Shown here: positions 24,929-33,023 of the stretch, one piece after another
Layout: every line of letters begins with the position of its first letter
Position numbering within the stretch: position 1 is the stretch's first letter
Source of the DNA: an uncultured Clostridia bacterium
Lineage (GTDB): Bacteria > Bacillota > Clostridia > Lachnospirales > CAMVHY01
Reading direction: 5' to 3'
Assembly: GCA_947073045.1 (NCBI GenBank)
Contig: CAMTJU010000013.1
Location: forward strand, 1-38,984
DNA length: 38,984 bases
Made by a program: the position numbers and the translations under genes
Notes under the pieces: model-generated
What the model was told of the DNA's origin: nothing
What the model saw: only the letters and a program-made list of their open reading frames with translations
Databases searched by the model: none

Positions 24929-24957
24929 AATCTCGGCAAATGCCGGGATTTTTTTTA
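24929..24957 (+). terminator. Rho-independent terminator of the DUF1659/DUF2922 operon
   Basis: AAATCTCGGCA, loop AA, TGCCGGGATTTTTTTT, a stable stem of about 10 bp with a G-T pair and a T-run. Confidence 0.88.
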
Positions 24958-25027
24958 CAATAATTATCTTTTACATGAAAGAAAATTTTTTTGCAATAAC
25001 ATGTTTTTTCAAATAAAACTTTTATAT

Positions 25028-25067
25028 AAAAAAAGGATACCGTTTTATAAGCGATATCCTTTTTTTC
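25028..25067. terminator. Rho-independent terminator of the Xaa-Pro peptidase transcript
   Basis: AAAAAAAGGATACCG, a loop of about 9 nt, CGATATCCTTTTTTT, with one mismatch in the stem. On the minus strand it lies 31 nt after the peptidase stop. Confidence 0.82.
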
Positions 25068-25097
25068 TGCAATCCAAATAAAAATTAAAATAATAAT

Positions 25098-26162
25098 TTA
25101 ATTAATTACTTGCAAATCTTTTGGATATTTATTTAAAATCTCGTATCCATTCTCGGTTACCAAAACTAAATCCTCTATCCTGACTCCCAATTTATCTATT
25201 AAATATATACCTGGCTCAATTGAAAAAATCATTCCAGGCTTTAACAAATCATAATTGTCTTGTGATACAGCCCCGAATTCATGACACTCGATTCCGATTG
25301 AATGACCAGTTCGATGAATAAAGTTTTTGGCATATCCATTATCTTCAATGAAATTTCGCGCCGCTAAATCTATTTGGCTAAATTTTGCGTCCGGCTTGAC
25401 CTCATTTATTGCCTTTTGGTTTGCATGCAAAACTATATCATAAATTTTTTTGTCAAAGTCTGACGCATATTTATAAAAAAATGTGCGAGTCATATCTGAG
25501 CAATAATTATCTTTTATAAATCCCATGTCAATTACAATACAATCGCCTTCTTTTAATTTTGTATCATTAGGTACGTGATGCGGCTCGGCAGCATTTTTAC
25601 CAAATGCTATTATCGGGTCAAATGAAAATGCATCAAGCTCCAATTCTTTTTTTATCGATTTGAGTATTTCTAATAATTCTAATTCAGTTTGATTGGCCTT
25701 AATATTTTTTACAAGAAGAGACATTGCTTCATCATTAAGGCGCGAAGATTCACGCATTAAATTAATTTCGTCTTCTGTTTTTACCAGGCGCACATATTCC
25801 AAAATATCGCTTACTAAATAATTAGCGTTAGTTGATTTAATAAGCGGTAGTAAAAATTTTGCAGGAAAGTTTTTATCAATTAAGACTGTTTCATTTTTTA
25901 TTGTACCTGATAAAATGCTAACGGGGTCATCATCATCTGAGTAATAAACAACTTCAACATTAGGAATATTTTTCATATCAAATAATTTGTTTACAAAAAG
26001 TTTTTGCGTATTATCTGTGCTGTTTATATACATTACGTAAAGTCTTTCGCCGGGTTCAATTAAATTTCCTGTCAAATAGAAAATGGCGAAAGGGTCGCAA
26101 ATCAAAAGCTGCGAACAATTTTTTTGATTCATTACATTATTTACACGTTCAATTTTATTCAT
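25098..26162 (-). CDS. Xaa-Pro peptidase (M24B, PepP/PepQ-like)
   Basis: This is a cytosolic metallopeptidase (354 aa) that cleaves peptides before Pro. An N-terminal creatinase-like domain (about 1-125) precedes the pita-bread catalytic domain. The metal ligands are visible: Asp in VIDMGFI, Asp in YCSDMTRTF, His in HRTGHSIG, Glu in FSIEPGIYL and Glu in VRIEDLVLV. The frame continues upstream to 26216, but AAAGGAGTGG directly before ATG 26162 fixes the start. It overlaps the 3' end of the upstream permease gene by 8 nt, so the two form a likely peptide/amino-acid utilisation operon. Confidence 0.94.
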   Translation of the reverse strand: MNKIERVNNVMNQKNCSQLLICDPFAIFYLTGNLIEPGERLYVMYINSTDNTQKLFVNKLFDMKNIPNVEVVYYSDDDDPVSILSGTIKNETVLIDKNFPAKFLLPLIKSTNANYLVSDILEYVRLVKTEDEINLMRESSRLNDEAMSLLVKNIKANQTELELLEILKSIKKELELDAFSFDPIIAFGKNAAEPHHVPNDTKLKEGDCIVIDMGFIKDNYCSDMTRTFFYKYASDFDKKIYDIVLHANQKAINEVKPDAKFSQIDLAARNFIEDNGYAKNFIHRTGHSIGIECHEFGAVSQDNYDLLKPGMIFSIEPGIYLIDKLGVRIEDLVLVTENGYEILNKYPKDLQVIN

Positions 26163-27555
26163 TATTGCCACTCCTTTTTTCATAGTTATTCCATAGCCAA
26201 AATCCCATAGATACAAACAAAATTGAACCGCCGATTAATTCTATTTCATACCATATATTTGCCATTAATGTGTCCATTATAGGAACAAGAGATAAAACTA
26301 CACCAGCTATAGTAACTATTAGTGTCATGTATGAAATCCAAATGCAGGTTGAATTTTTTTTAGCCATTGAAAATTGTTTGTCTACATTTGGGTGCGTCTT
26401 CTTTAATTTTATATATGCAAAAATCAGCATAACGTACGGAAATAATGAAACTAAAGACGTCATAGTGACTAATATATTGTAAATTATATCGACACCTGGA
26501 AGAAATTCGGTTAATATCATTATAATTGTCACCAATATAGTTTGAAATAAGACTGCTCTTTCAGGTATGCCATGACTGTTAAGTTTAGTCAATTTCTCAG
26601 GGAATACACCTTCTTTAACTGAGCCAAAAAGCATTTTTATTGCTGAAGCTGTGTATACAATAACGGCGCCAAAAGATGCAAGAGATATTCCAAATGCTAC
26701 AAGCATTACAAGCCATTGGCCAATTCCCCATGAAGATGATATTGTAGCAATTGCATCAAGTAAACCACGTGAAGCTGTAATATCTTTTGGATCGAGAACA
26801 ATAGTCATAGCCAATGAACCAAGTACGTATAAAAGTGAAGTAATTGCAGCGGAAATAATTATTGCTCTGGGAAAATTTTTTCTCGCATCTTCAATTTCTG
26901 TAACAAAATTAGCAGTAATTTCAGCTCCCGAAAGCCCAAACATAATAGTCGATATAGCAATGAGCGAATCAGCATTTATTTTTGGAATAAAATTATGTAA
27001 TGAATAATCAGAAGCAATATTATGTTTACCCAATATAACACCAAAAAATGCAAGCAACATTAAAATTATTGTTGGAATGGTTGAACCAAATGCACCGATA
27101 TTGGTAAAAAATTTCCCAAATGTCATACCTTTTGTAGATATGTAGGATACTATCCAAAAAACTACTAGCGAAAATATGAATATAAATGATTTATTTTGAG
27201 CAAGCTCGGGTTTTCCTATAACAAAAGTGATATTGACGGAAAAGAAAGTAAGAAAAGCAGTATACCAAAAAACTCTGGCAATCCAATTTAGCCATGAAAC
27301 AATAAATCCATATTTTTCACCGTAAGCCTGTTTAACCCATTCATACATACCGCCATCTTTGGGATAAGTAGAGGTTAATTCCGCACACATAAGGGAGATT
27401 GGTACAAAAAATATAAAAGTTATTATAATCCAGGTAGGGATTGCGCCAAGGCCAAGACCAAAACTTGAAGCAGTTGATTTTGCAATCCAGCGTATGCCGT
27501 ACAAAGCAGAAACATTCATAAAAACTAATTCCCATAAACTTATTTTTTTATTCAC
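26155..27555 (-). CDS. APC-superfamily amino acid permease/antiporter
   Basis: This is an integral membrane transporter (466 aa) with about 12 hydrophobic segments. The start LWELVFMNVSALYGIRWIAKS and the loop AELTSTYPKDGGMYEWVKQAYG are typical of the glutamate:GABA antiporter-like branch of the APC family. The conserved TM8-type GAEITANFVTEIEDARKNFPRA and the helix LPYV-type ending are also present. The substrate cannot be read from sequence. GTG at 27555 is chosen because GGAG lies 10 nt before it. Other in-frame codons upstream to 27606 lack a ribosome-binding site. Its 3' end overlaps the peptidase start by 8 nt. Confidence 0.9.
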   Translation of the reverse strand: MNKKISLWELVFMNVSALYGIRWIAKSTASSFGLGLGAIPTWIIITFIFFVPISLMCAELTSTYPKDGGMYEWVKQAYGEKYGFIVSWLNWIARVFWYTAFLTFFSVNITFVIGKPELAQNKSFIFIFSLVVFWIVSYISTKGMTFGKFFTNIGAFGSTIPTIILMLLAFFGVILGKHNIASDYSLHNFIPKINADSLIAISTIMFGLSGAEITANFVTEIEDARKNFPRAIIISAAITSLLYVLGSLAMTIVLDPKDITASRGLLDAIATISSSWGIGQWLVMLVAFGISLASFGAVIVYTASAIKMLFGSVKEGVFPEKLTKLNSHGIPERAVLFQTILVTIIMILTEFLPGVDIIYNILVTMTSLVSLFPYVMLIFAYIKLKKTHPNVDKQFSMAKKNSTCIWISYMTLIVTIAGVVLSLVPIMDTLMANIWYEIELIGGSILFVSMGFWLWNNYEKRSGNNE

Positions 27556-27660
27556 GCAAACAAAACTCCTTTTATATAATATTCTATCAAAGTTAAATTG
27601 TATCACATAAGGCTATTTAAACTCAAAATTTTTTGAAACATTACACAAAGCATAATATAT

Positions 27661-27691
27661 AAAAAAAAATCAAGCTTAGCTTGATTTTTTG
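27661..27691. terminator. Rho-independent terminator of the recD2-comF transcript
   Basis: AAAAAATCAAGC, loop TTA, GCTTGATTTTTT, a perfect stem of about 12 bp counting A-T pairs. It lies 12 nt past the comF stop. Confidence 0.88.
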
Positions 27692-27702
27692 TATTGTTTA
27701 CT

Positions 27703-28425
27703 TTAATTATTCTTTGGCTCATTTTTTTTAACAGTAATGGAAAGTGTAAAACTAATGACGGATTTAGCACCAGCATCTTTTAAAAACTGTGCACACTTAT
27801 TTATTGTGCTGCCGGTTGTAAATATATCATCTATCAGCATTAAATTTAATCCTTTAACATTTTTTGCACTGAAAGCATTTTCCAAATTATTTTCTCGTTC
27901 ATGAGAATTTAAATGCCACTGTGGTTTTGTATTTTTTATTCTTTTCAAAATATCTGCGCGCATTGGCAAATTCATTTTGCGTGCAATTTCTTTTGCCAAT
28001 ATTTCGGATTGATTAAATCCTCTGTTTCTTCTGCGAATTTTATGTATGGGTACTGCTAAAATATAATCCACATTTTTTATCACATCAAAATTTATTTCAT
28101 GCGCCATAATTTTTCCTAAACCTTTACCAATTGCCGGATGATTTTTGAATTTGAACCTGTGTATCAAATCTTGCATAAGCTCGTCATATACAAACAATGA
28201 ATAATTTTTGTCAAAATAAAAATTTTTCTTCGTGCATATTGAACACAATTTGCCATGCTTAATTGGGCGAGAACATTTTTCACATCTTCTGCCAGTTATG
28301 GTTTTAAATAAATCTTTGCATTCATCGCATAAAAATTTTTTAGAGCCAAACTCAATTATATTGTCACACACAATACATTTTGGCGGATAAATTAAATCTA
28401 AAATAAAATTTATAATAATAATCAT
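27703..28425 (-). CDS. ComF-family phosphoribosyltransferase-like protein
   Basis: ComF-type proteins (240 aa) combine a zinc-binding N-terminus with a phosphoribosyltransferase fold and aid DNA uptake or repair in competent bacteria. Two Cys pairs, CIVCDNI and CDECKDL, are followed by CEKC and CSICTKK. Further on are AVPIHKIRRRNRGFNQSEILAKEIA and the PRPP-loop motif LMLIDDIFTTGST near 195-207. The start is uncertain: ATG at 28425 directly abuts AAAAAAGG, too close to serve as its own site, so a slightly later non-ATG start is possible. It lies 244 nt downstream of recD2 on the same strand. Confidence 0.92.
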   Translation of the reverse strand: MIIIINFILDLIYPPKCIVCDNIIEFGSKKFLCDECKDLFKTITGRRCEKCSRPIKHGKLCSICTKKNFYFDKNYSLFVYDELMQDLIHRFKFKNHPAIGKGLGKIMAHEINFDVIKNVDYILAVPIHKIRRRNRGFNQSEILAKEIARKMNLPMRADILKRIKNTKPQWHLNSHERENNLENAFSAKNVKGLNLMLIDDIFTTGSTINKCAQFLKDAGAKSVISFTLSITVKKNEPKNN

Positions 28426-28436
28426 CCTTTTTTGTA

Positions 28437-28464
28437 TTGAATAATTTTTATATTATGCTAAAAT
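28437..28464 (+). promoter_or_regulatory. Predicted extended -10 promoter of a small gene
   Basis: TTGAAT (28437-28442), 16 bp, TAAAAT (28459-28464) preceded by TATGC as an extended -10. The start falls near 28471, about 16 nt before the ATG at 28487. Confidence 0.6.
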
Positions 28465-28486
28465 TTTTGTAGAAGGAGGGAAAATA

Positions 28487-28681
28487 ATGCAAAATCCAAG
28501 CGATTCAAGTACAGATACAATAATAACAAAAAGTATGTCTGAAAAAATGGGAAAAGCTAAAATTGAAGCTAAAAAGTTAGAAATCATGGAAGAAAATAAA
28601 AAAAAATTAAAAGAAGAAACTGGACACGATTATAATACAGGCGCTACAAAATATTTAACATTTAGAAAATCATTTCGTTAA
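28487..28681 (+). CDS. Small charged hypothetical protein
   Basis: This is a 64-residue soluble protein without a signal peptide, cysteine or TM. Residues about 16-46 form a Lys/Glu-rich amphipathic helix (KSMSEKMGKAKIEAKKLEIM and onward). The tail GHDYNTGATKYLTFRKSFR is basic. It has its own promoter and an excellent AGAAGGAGGG ribosome-binding site, so it is very probably expressed. Its last 12 nt overlap the recD2 stop in a convergent tail-to-tail arrangement. It lies on the opposite strand between recD2 and comF. I do not recognise a family. Confidence 0.75.
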   Translation: MQNPSDSSTDTIITKSMSEKMGKAKIEAKKLEIMEENKKKLKEETGHDYNTGATKYLTFRKSFR

Positions 28682-30904
28682 ATCATCTAAAGCTTGAATG
28701 CGGTAATCCAATGCGGAATATCTCTCAAGCTTTTTTTTATTGCCTATCATTGCAAAAATTGTCTGCGGCAATCCTATTATTACTGCCAAATCTTTTGCAC
28801 GCGTCAATGCTGTGTATAATAAATTTCTATTCATCAGCATTGGAGGTCCATTAAATATTGGCAATAAAATTGCTTTGTACTCACTTCCTTGTGATTTATG
28901 AATTGTAATTGCGTATGCAAGATCTAATTCGTCTGCCTGATTGAAATCGTACTCAACATACTTATTTTCATCGAACTTGACTATCATTTTTGAAATTAAT
29001 TTGTCTATGTTTACAATAAATCCCATGTCTCCATTGAAAACGCCAAAGCCATTTGCAATGCAAATACTATTTTCGATGCACTTCCACTCTAATCCATAAT
29101 TATTTTTTATTTGCATAACCTTGTCGCCCTCACGAAATGTATATAATCCAAATGCTCTCTCATTTTTAAACATACTCGGTGGATTGATTTTCTCTTGCAA
29201 TATTTTATTTAAATTAATTGTTCCAAGCTCAGTTTTTTTCATCGGTGTTAATACTTGTATTTCTGTTAAATCATTTGTTTGTAATCTCTTTGGGATTCTG
29301 TCAACAGCCATATCAACTATCGTTTTTATTATTGAATTTGAATCAGCCTTATGGATGAAAAAAAAGTCATTACTTTGTTCTGTTAGATCCAATTTTTCAC
29401 CCTTATTTATTTTGTGCGCATTGACAACGATGGAACTTTTGCCAGCTTGCCTGAAAATTTTATCTAATCTCACCACTTTTATTTTTTCACTCGTTATTAG
29501 ATCTTTTAAAATATTTCCTGCACCTACCGATGGCAATTGATCTACGTCGCCCACCAATATTAATTTTGTATCGAGTGCCGTTGCTTTTAATAAATTATAC
29601 ATAAGTGAAATATCAATCATAGAAGCTTCGTCAACTACAATATAATCAGCTTTAACCGGATCTTCTTCATCGTGTTCAAATTTTTGCATATCATCGTCGC
29701 CTGTAAAATTTATTCCAAGCATTCGGTGAATTGTTTTAGCTTCCATATTTGTTGATTCAGACATTTTTTTTGCAGCACGGCCTGTCGGTGCACAAAGTTC
29801 TATATAAAATCCAAATGCCTTCAAAATTCCAATGACAACTTTCAAAGTTGTAGTTTTACCAGTTCCTGGCCCACCAGTTATAATTGTAATGCCATTTTGA
29901 ATTGATTCGACAACAGCTTTAAATTGATTGTCTGCCAATTCAATTTTATTGTGTATCAAAAATTTATTTATCACAGCGTCAGGAGAAAAATTTAATTTCT
30001 CACTATTTTGATTGAGCATCAATATTTTTTTTGCAATATATTGTTCCATGTAATAATAAATATTTATGTACACAACTGTTTCGTTTTTTATATTTTCGCG
30101 TTTTATGAGATTATTGACTTGCATTTGCAAAATATTTTCTTTTATAGCATCAACGCTTACATTAATTAATTCAGCTGTATTTTCAATCAAAATATTTTCT
30201 GGTAAATACGTATGGCCGTTTGTATCGGCTGCCTGCTTCAAACAAAACTTTATTGCCGATTTAATTCGAAATGGCGAATCTTTCTCAATTCCAACTTTTT
30301 CAGCTATCATATCAGCTTTTTTAAATCCAATTCCCCAGATTTCATCCGTCAATCTATACGGATTTATTTTAATCATGTTAATAGTGTCGTCACCATAACG
30401 TTTTTGAATTTTAGCAATATATACCGGTGTAATATCTAAACTTTGCAGATAAATCATAATATTTCTTGATCGATTCATATCCAAAAATATTTTATTAATA
30501 ACGGCAGCAAATTTTTTATTTATCCCACGAACTTTTGTCAAGCTTTCATAATCATTTTCAATAACATCAAACGTTTTGTCACCAAATATTTTGACAATAC
30601 GTTGTGCAATCTTGGGACCAATTCCTTTTATAATGCCAGACGATAGATATTTTTCAATATTATTTTCAGTTACTGGAATTTTTTTTTCTATGCTGGTTAC
30701 TTTAAATTGTTCACCGTAAGTCGGGTGCACAACAAAATTTCCACTAACACTTATATTTTCATTTTCGTTAATTTGTGCAAAATAACCGGTGCAAATAATT
30801 TCGTGCTTGCCAGTTTGTATCTTAAAGACTGTATAGCCATTTTGCTCACTGCGAAAAACAATGTTTTTAACACTGCCACTGATTTCAATTTTTTCTTTCA
30901 TCAT
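28670..30904 (-). CDS. recD2: RecD2-like ATP-dependent DNA helicase
   Basis: This superfamily 1B 5'-3' DNA helicase (744 aa) of the RecBC-independent RecD2 type acts in DNA repair and replication-fork maintenance. The N-terminal OB-like region (IEISGSVKNIVFRSEQNGYT) and helix-hairpin-helix segments (IKGIGPKIAQRIVKIFG, LTKVRGINKKF) are diagnostic. The helicase core has Walker A GGPGTGKTTT near residue 350, DEASMID (motif II), GDVDQLPSVGAG (motif III), and YAITIHKSQGSEYKA with LLYTALTRAK (motifs V/VI). GGAG lies 10 nt before the ATG. It is followed by comF on the same strand. Confidence 0.96.
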   Translation of the reverse strand: MMKEKIEISGSVKNIVFRSEQNGYTVFKIQTGKHEIICTGYFAQINENENISVSGNFVVHPTYGEQFKVTSIEKKIPVTENNIEKYLSSGIIKGIGPKIAQRIVKIFGDKTFDVIENDYESLTKVRGINKKFAAVINKIFLDMNRSRNIMIYLQSLDITPVYIAKIQKRYGDDTINMIKINPYRLTDEIWGIGFKKADMIAEKVGIEKDSPFRIKSAIKFCLKQAADTNGHTYLPENILIENTAELINVSVDAIKENILQMQVNNLIKRENIKNETVVYINIYYYMEQYIAKKILMLNQNSEKLNFSPDAVINKFLIHNKIELADNQFKAVVESIQNGITIITGGPGTGKTTTLKVVIGILKAFGFYIELCAPTGRAAKKMSESTNMEAKTIHRMLGINFTGDDDMQKFEHDEEDPVKADYIVVDEASMIDISLMYNLLKATALDTKLILVGDVDQLPSVGAGNILKDLITSEKIKVVRLDKIFRQAGKSSIVVNAHKINKGEKLDLTEQSNDFFFIHKADSNSIIKTIVDMAVDRIPKRLQTNDLTEIQVLTPMKKTELGTINLNKILQEKINPPSMFKNERAFGLYTFREGDKVMQIKNNYGLEWKCIENSICIANGFGVFNGDMGFIVNIDKLISKMIVKFDENKYVEYDFNQADELDLAYAITIHKSQGSEYKAILLPIFNGPPMLMNRNLLYTALTRAKDLAVIIGLPQTIFAMIGNKKKLERYSALDYRIQALDDLTK

Positions 30905-31028
30905 AAATCTTTAACTCCAATTTTAATTATAAGCTCCAAACTTTTTGAAAAAATTCAAAGCTTTAATTTAAAAGTTAACTCTTATAGATTATAACATTCC
31001 TGATAAAATTTATTAAATCTTTTACAAA

Positions 31029-31061
31029 AAAAATCTCAAGCAAATACTTGAGATTTTTTTG
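31029..31061. terminator. Intact CTCAAG-type terminator
   Basis: AAATCTCAAG, loop CAAATA, CTTGAGATTT, a perfect 10-bp stem with T-runs on both strands. It ends the DUF512-der-plsY transcript. Its sequence is nearly the same as the terminators disrupted by IS copies. Confidence 0.9.
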
Positions 31062-31113
31062 TAAAGTTTCTAGTTAAACTTTTTTCAAAAAACTTATTTT
31101 TGATTTTTAAAAT

Positions 31114-31686
31114 TCAAAAGAAATTGGGTTCATTTCCATTAATAATCCGTTTAATATTTAAATAATGCTGCCAAAAAGCTAAGGTGCTAATAAAAATAAA
31201 TAATAAGAATATTTCCATTGTACAATTAAAAAAAATAAGAGGTAATGAAAATGAAAAAACAAGCGAGCCAACAGAAATTTTTCGCGAGATTAAAACAGCA
31301 GCAATTCCAAAAACATAGGCAATAAACGCAAGATGCCAGTTAAATACAAGAACTAGGCCAATTGTAGAAGCAATACCTTTGCCGCCTTTGAAATTCAAAA
31401 AAAATGGGAAGTCGTGACCCAAAATAACACCGACTCCAGCCCATATTCCTGCCAAATCACTTTTGAATAAAGTTTTGCACAAAAGATAGGCAAGTACAGA
31501 TTTTATTATATCGATAATAAAGACGATAATTCCTGCTTTTTTGCCCAGTACACGGTTAACATTAGTTGTTCCAGCATTACCGCTTCCATAATTTCTAATA
31601 TCTATCTTGTAAAATTTGCCTAAAAAAAAGGATGTTTGAAAACATCCGAAAATATAGCCAATTAAGATTGAATACAACCTGAACAT
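31114..31686 (-). CDS. plsY: Acyl-phosphate:glycerol-3-phosphate acyltransferase
   Basis: PlsY is a polytopic membrane enzyme (190 aa) that transfers a fatty acyl group from acyl-phosphate to sn-glycerol 3-phosphate, the first step of phospholipid synthesis. Active-site motifs are visible: GSGNAGTTNVNR near 36-47, GHDFPFFLNFKGGKGIAS near 97-114 and the third region with conserved polar residues toward the C-terminus. About five hydrophobic segments are present. The frame begins further up at a TTG (31698), but GAGGTG lies between, so ATG at 31686 is chosen. It overlaps der by 1 codon region (start beyond der's stop at 31695) with a spacing of 8 nt. Confidence 0.95.
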   Translation of the reverse strand: MFRLYSILIGYIFGCFQTSFFLGKFYKIDIRNYGSGNAGTTNVNRVLGKKAGIIVFIIDIIKSVLAYLLCKTLFKSDLAGIWAGVGVILGHDFPFFLNFKGGKGIASTIGLVLVFNWHLAFIAYVFGIAAVLISRKISVGSLVFSFSLPLIFFNCTMEIFLLFIFISTLAFWQHYLNIKRIINGNEPNFF

Positions 31687-31694
31687 AACGCACC

Positions 31695-33014
31695 TCAATC
31701 TTTATACTTATTTTTAGCAATAAAATGGATAGGTACTCCATCAAATCCAAATGAATTTCTAATTTGATTTTCCAAATATCTGCGATATGAAAAATGCAAA
31801 AGCTGACCATTGTTTACAAATAATACAAATGTCGGCGGACAAACTGCTGCTTGTGTTGCATAATATATTTTTAATTGCTTACCTTTGTCAATTGCAGGCG
31901 GATTCATTACCATTGCTTCAAGTATCAATTCATTTAAAATTCCTGTTTTAACACGCATATTAGCATTTGCCCAAACAGTTTTTATTAAATCAAAAATTTT
32001 AATAAGTCTTTGACCCGTCAATGCAGACACAAAAATATGAGGTGCATAATGCATGTACCCCATTTTTTTATAAATATTATCCGAAAATTTGCGCACTGTA
32101 TTGTTATCTTTTTCTACCTTATCCCATTTATTAATTGCAATAATGGTTGGCTTTCCTTTTTCATGCGCTATACCTGCTATTTTTGTATCTTGCTCTGTTA
32201 TTCCATCTTCCGCATTTATAACCAATATACATACATTTGCTCTTTCAATTGCATTAATCGCGCGCACGATACTGTAATATTCAAGTGATTCTTTTATCTT
32301 ACTTTTTTTTCGTATTCCAGCGGTATCTATAAATATATATTTTTGACCGTCTTTTTCATAAAATGCATCAACTGCATCACGAGTTGTACCTGGTATATCA
32401 CTTACAATTGAACGTTTTTGACCAAGTATTTTATTTATCATAGAAGATTTTCCCACATTTGGCTTACCAACAATAGCAACCTTAATAATATTATCATCTT
32501 CATCAGTGCAAGATATACTGAAATTTTTAACTATTTCATCTAACAAGTCACCTATACCCAAACTTTGTTCTGCCGACACAGGGATAGGTGTGCCAAATCC
32601 CAGCGAGTAAAACTCGTAAATCATATCCAAATCACGGCGAAAATTATCAATTTTATTTGCTACAAGCAAAACTTTTTTATCGAATCGACGTAAAAGTTGT
32701 GCAACTTCCATATCTAATGCAGTAATTCCATCACGGGCGTCCACTACAAATAAAACCAAATCTGCAGTTTCAATAGCAATTTGTGCCTGTTCAAATACAA
32801 ATTTAGGGATTAAATCGTTTGAAATCGGTTCAAGACCGCCAGTATCTATTAAAATGAAATTGTAATTAAGCCAATCAGCATCAGCATAAATTCTGTCGCG
32901 TGTAACTCCTGGCGTATCTTTAGTAATAGAAATTTTGCGACTTGCTAATTTATTAAATAAAGTAGATTTACCGACATTAGGACGACCTATAACTGCAACA
33001 ATAGGCTTAGACAT
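31695..33014 (-). CDS. der: Ribosome-assembly GTPase Der (EngA)
   Basis: Der is a tandem GTPase (439 aa) needed for 50S subunit assembly. Domain 1 has GRPNVGKSTLFNKL, DTPGVTRDR, DTGG and NKID. Domain 2 has GKPNVGKSSMINKI, DIPGTTRDAVD, DTAGIRKK and NKWDKVE. The C-terminal KH-like domain ends KLKIYYATQ-type (KQLKIYYATQAAVCPPTFVLF). Length and domain order are normal. GAGGAGATTGT precedes the ATG. It lies between a DUF512 gene (9 nt upstream) and plsY, an arrangement conserved in many Firmicutes. Confidence 0.97.
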   Translation of the reverse strand: MSKPIVAVIGRPNVGKSTLFNKLASRKISITKDTPGVTRDRIYADADWLNYNFILIDTGGLEPISNDLIPKFVFEQAQIAIETADLVLFVVDARDGITALDMEVAQLLRRFDKKVLLVANKIDNFRRDLDMIYEFYSLGFGTPIPVSAEQSLGIGDLLDEIVKNFSISCTDEDDNIIKVAIVGKPNVGKSSMINKILGQKRSIVSDIPGTTRDAVDAFYEKDGQKYIFIDTAGIRKKSKIKESLEYYSIVRAINAIERANVCILVINAEDGITEQDTKIAGIAHEKGKPTIIAINKWDKVEKDNNTVRKFSDNIYKKMGYMHYAPHIFVSALTGQRLIKIFDLIKTVWANANMRVKTGILNELILEAMVMNPPAIDKGKQLKIYYATQAAVCPPTFVLFVNNGQLLHFSYRRYLENQIRNSFGFDGVPIHFIAKNKYKD

Positions 33015-33023
33015 ACAATCTCC

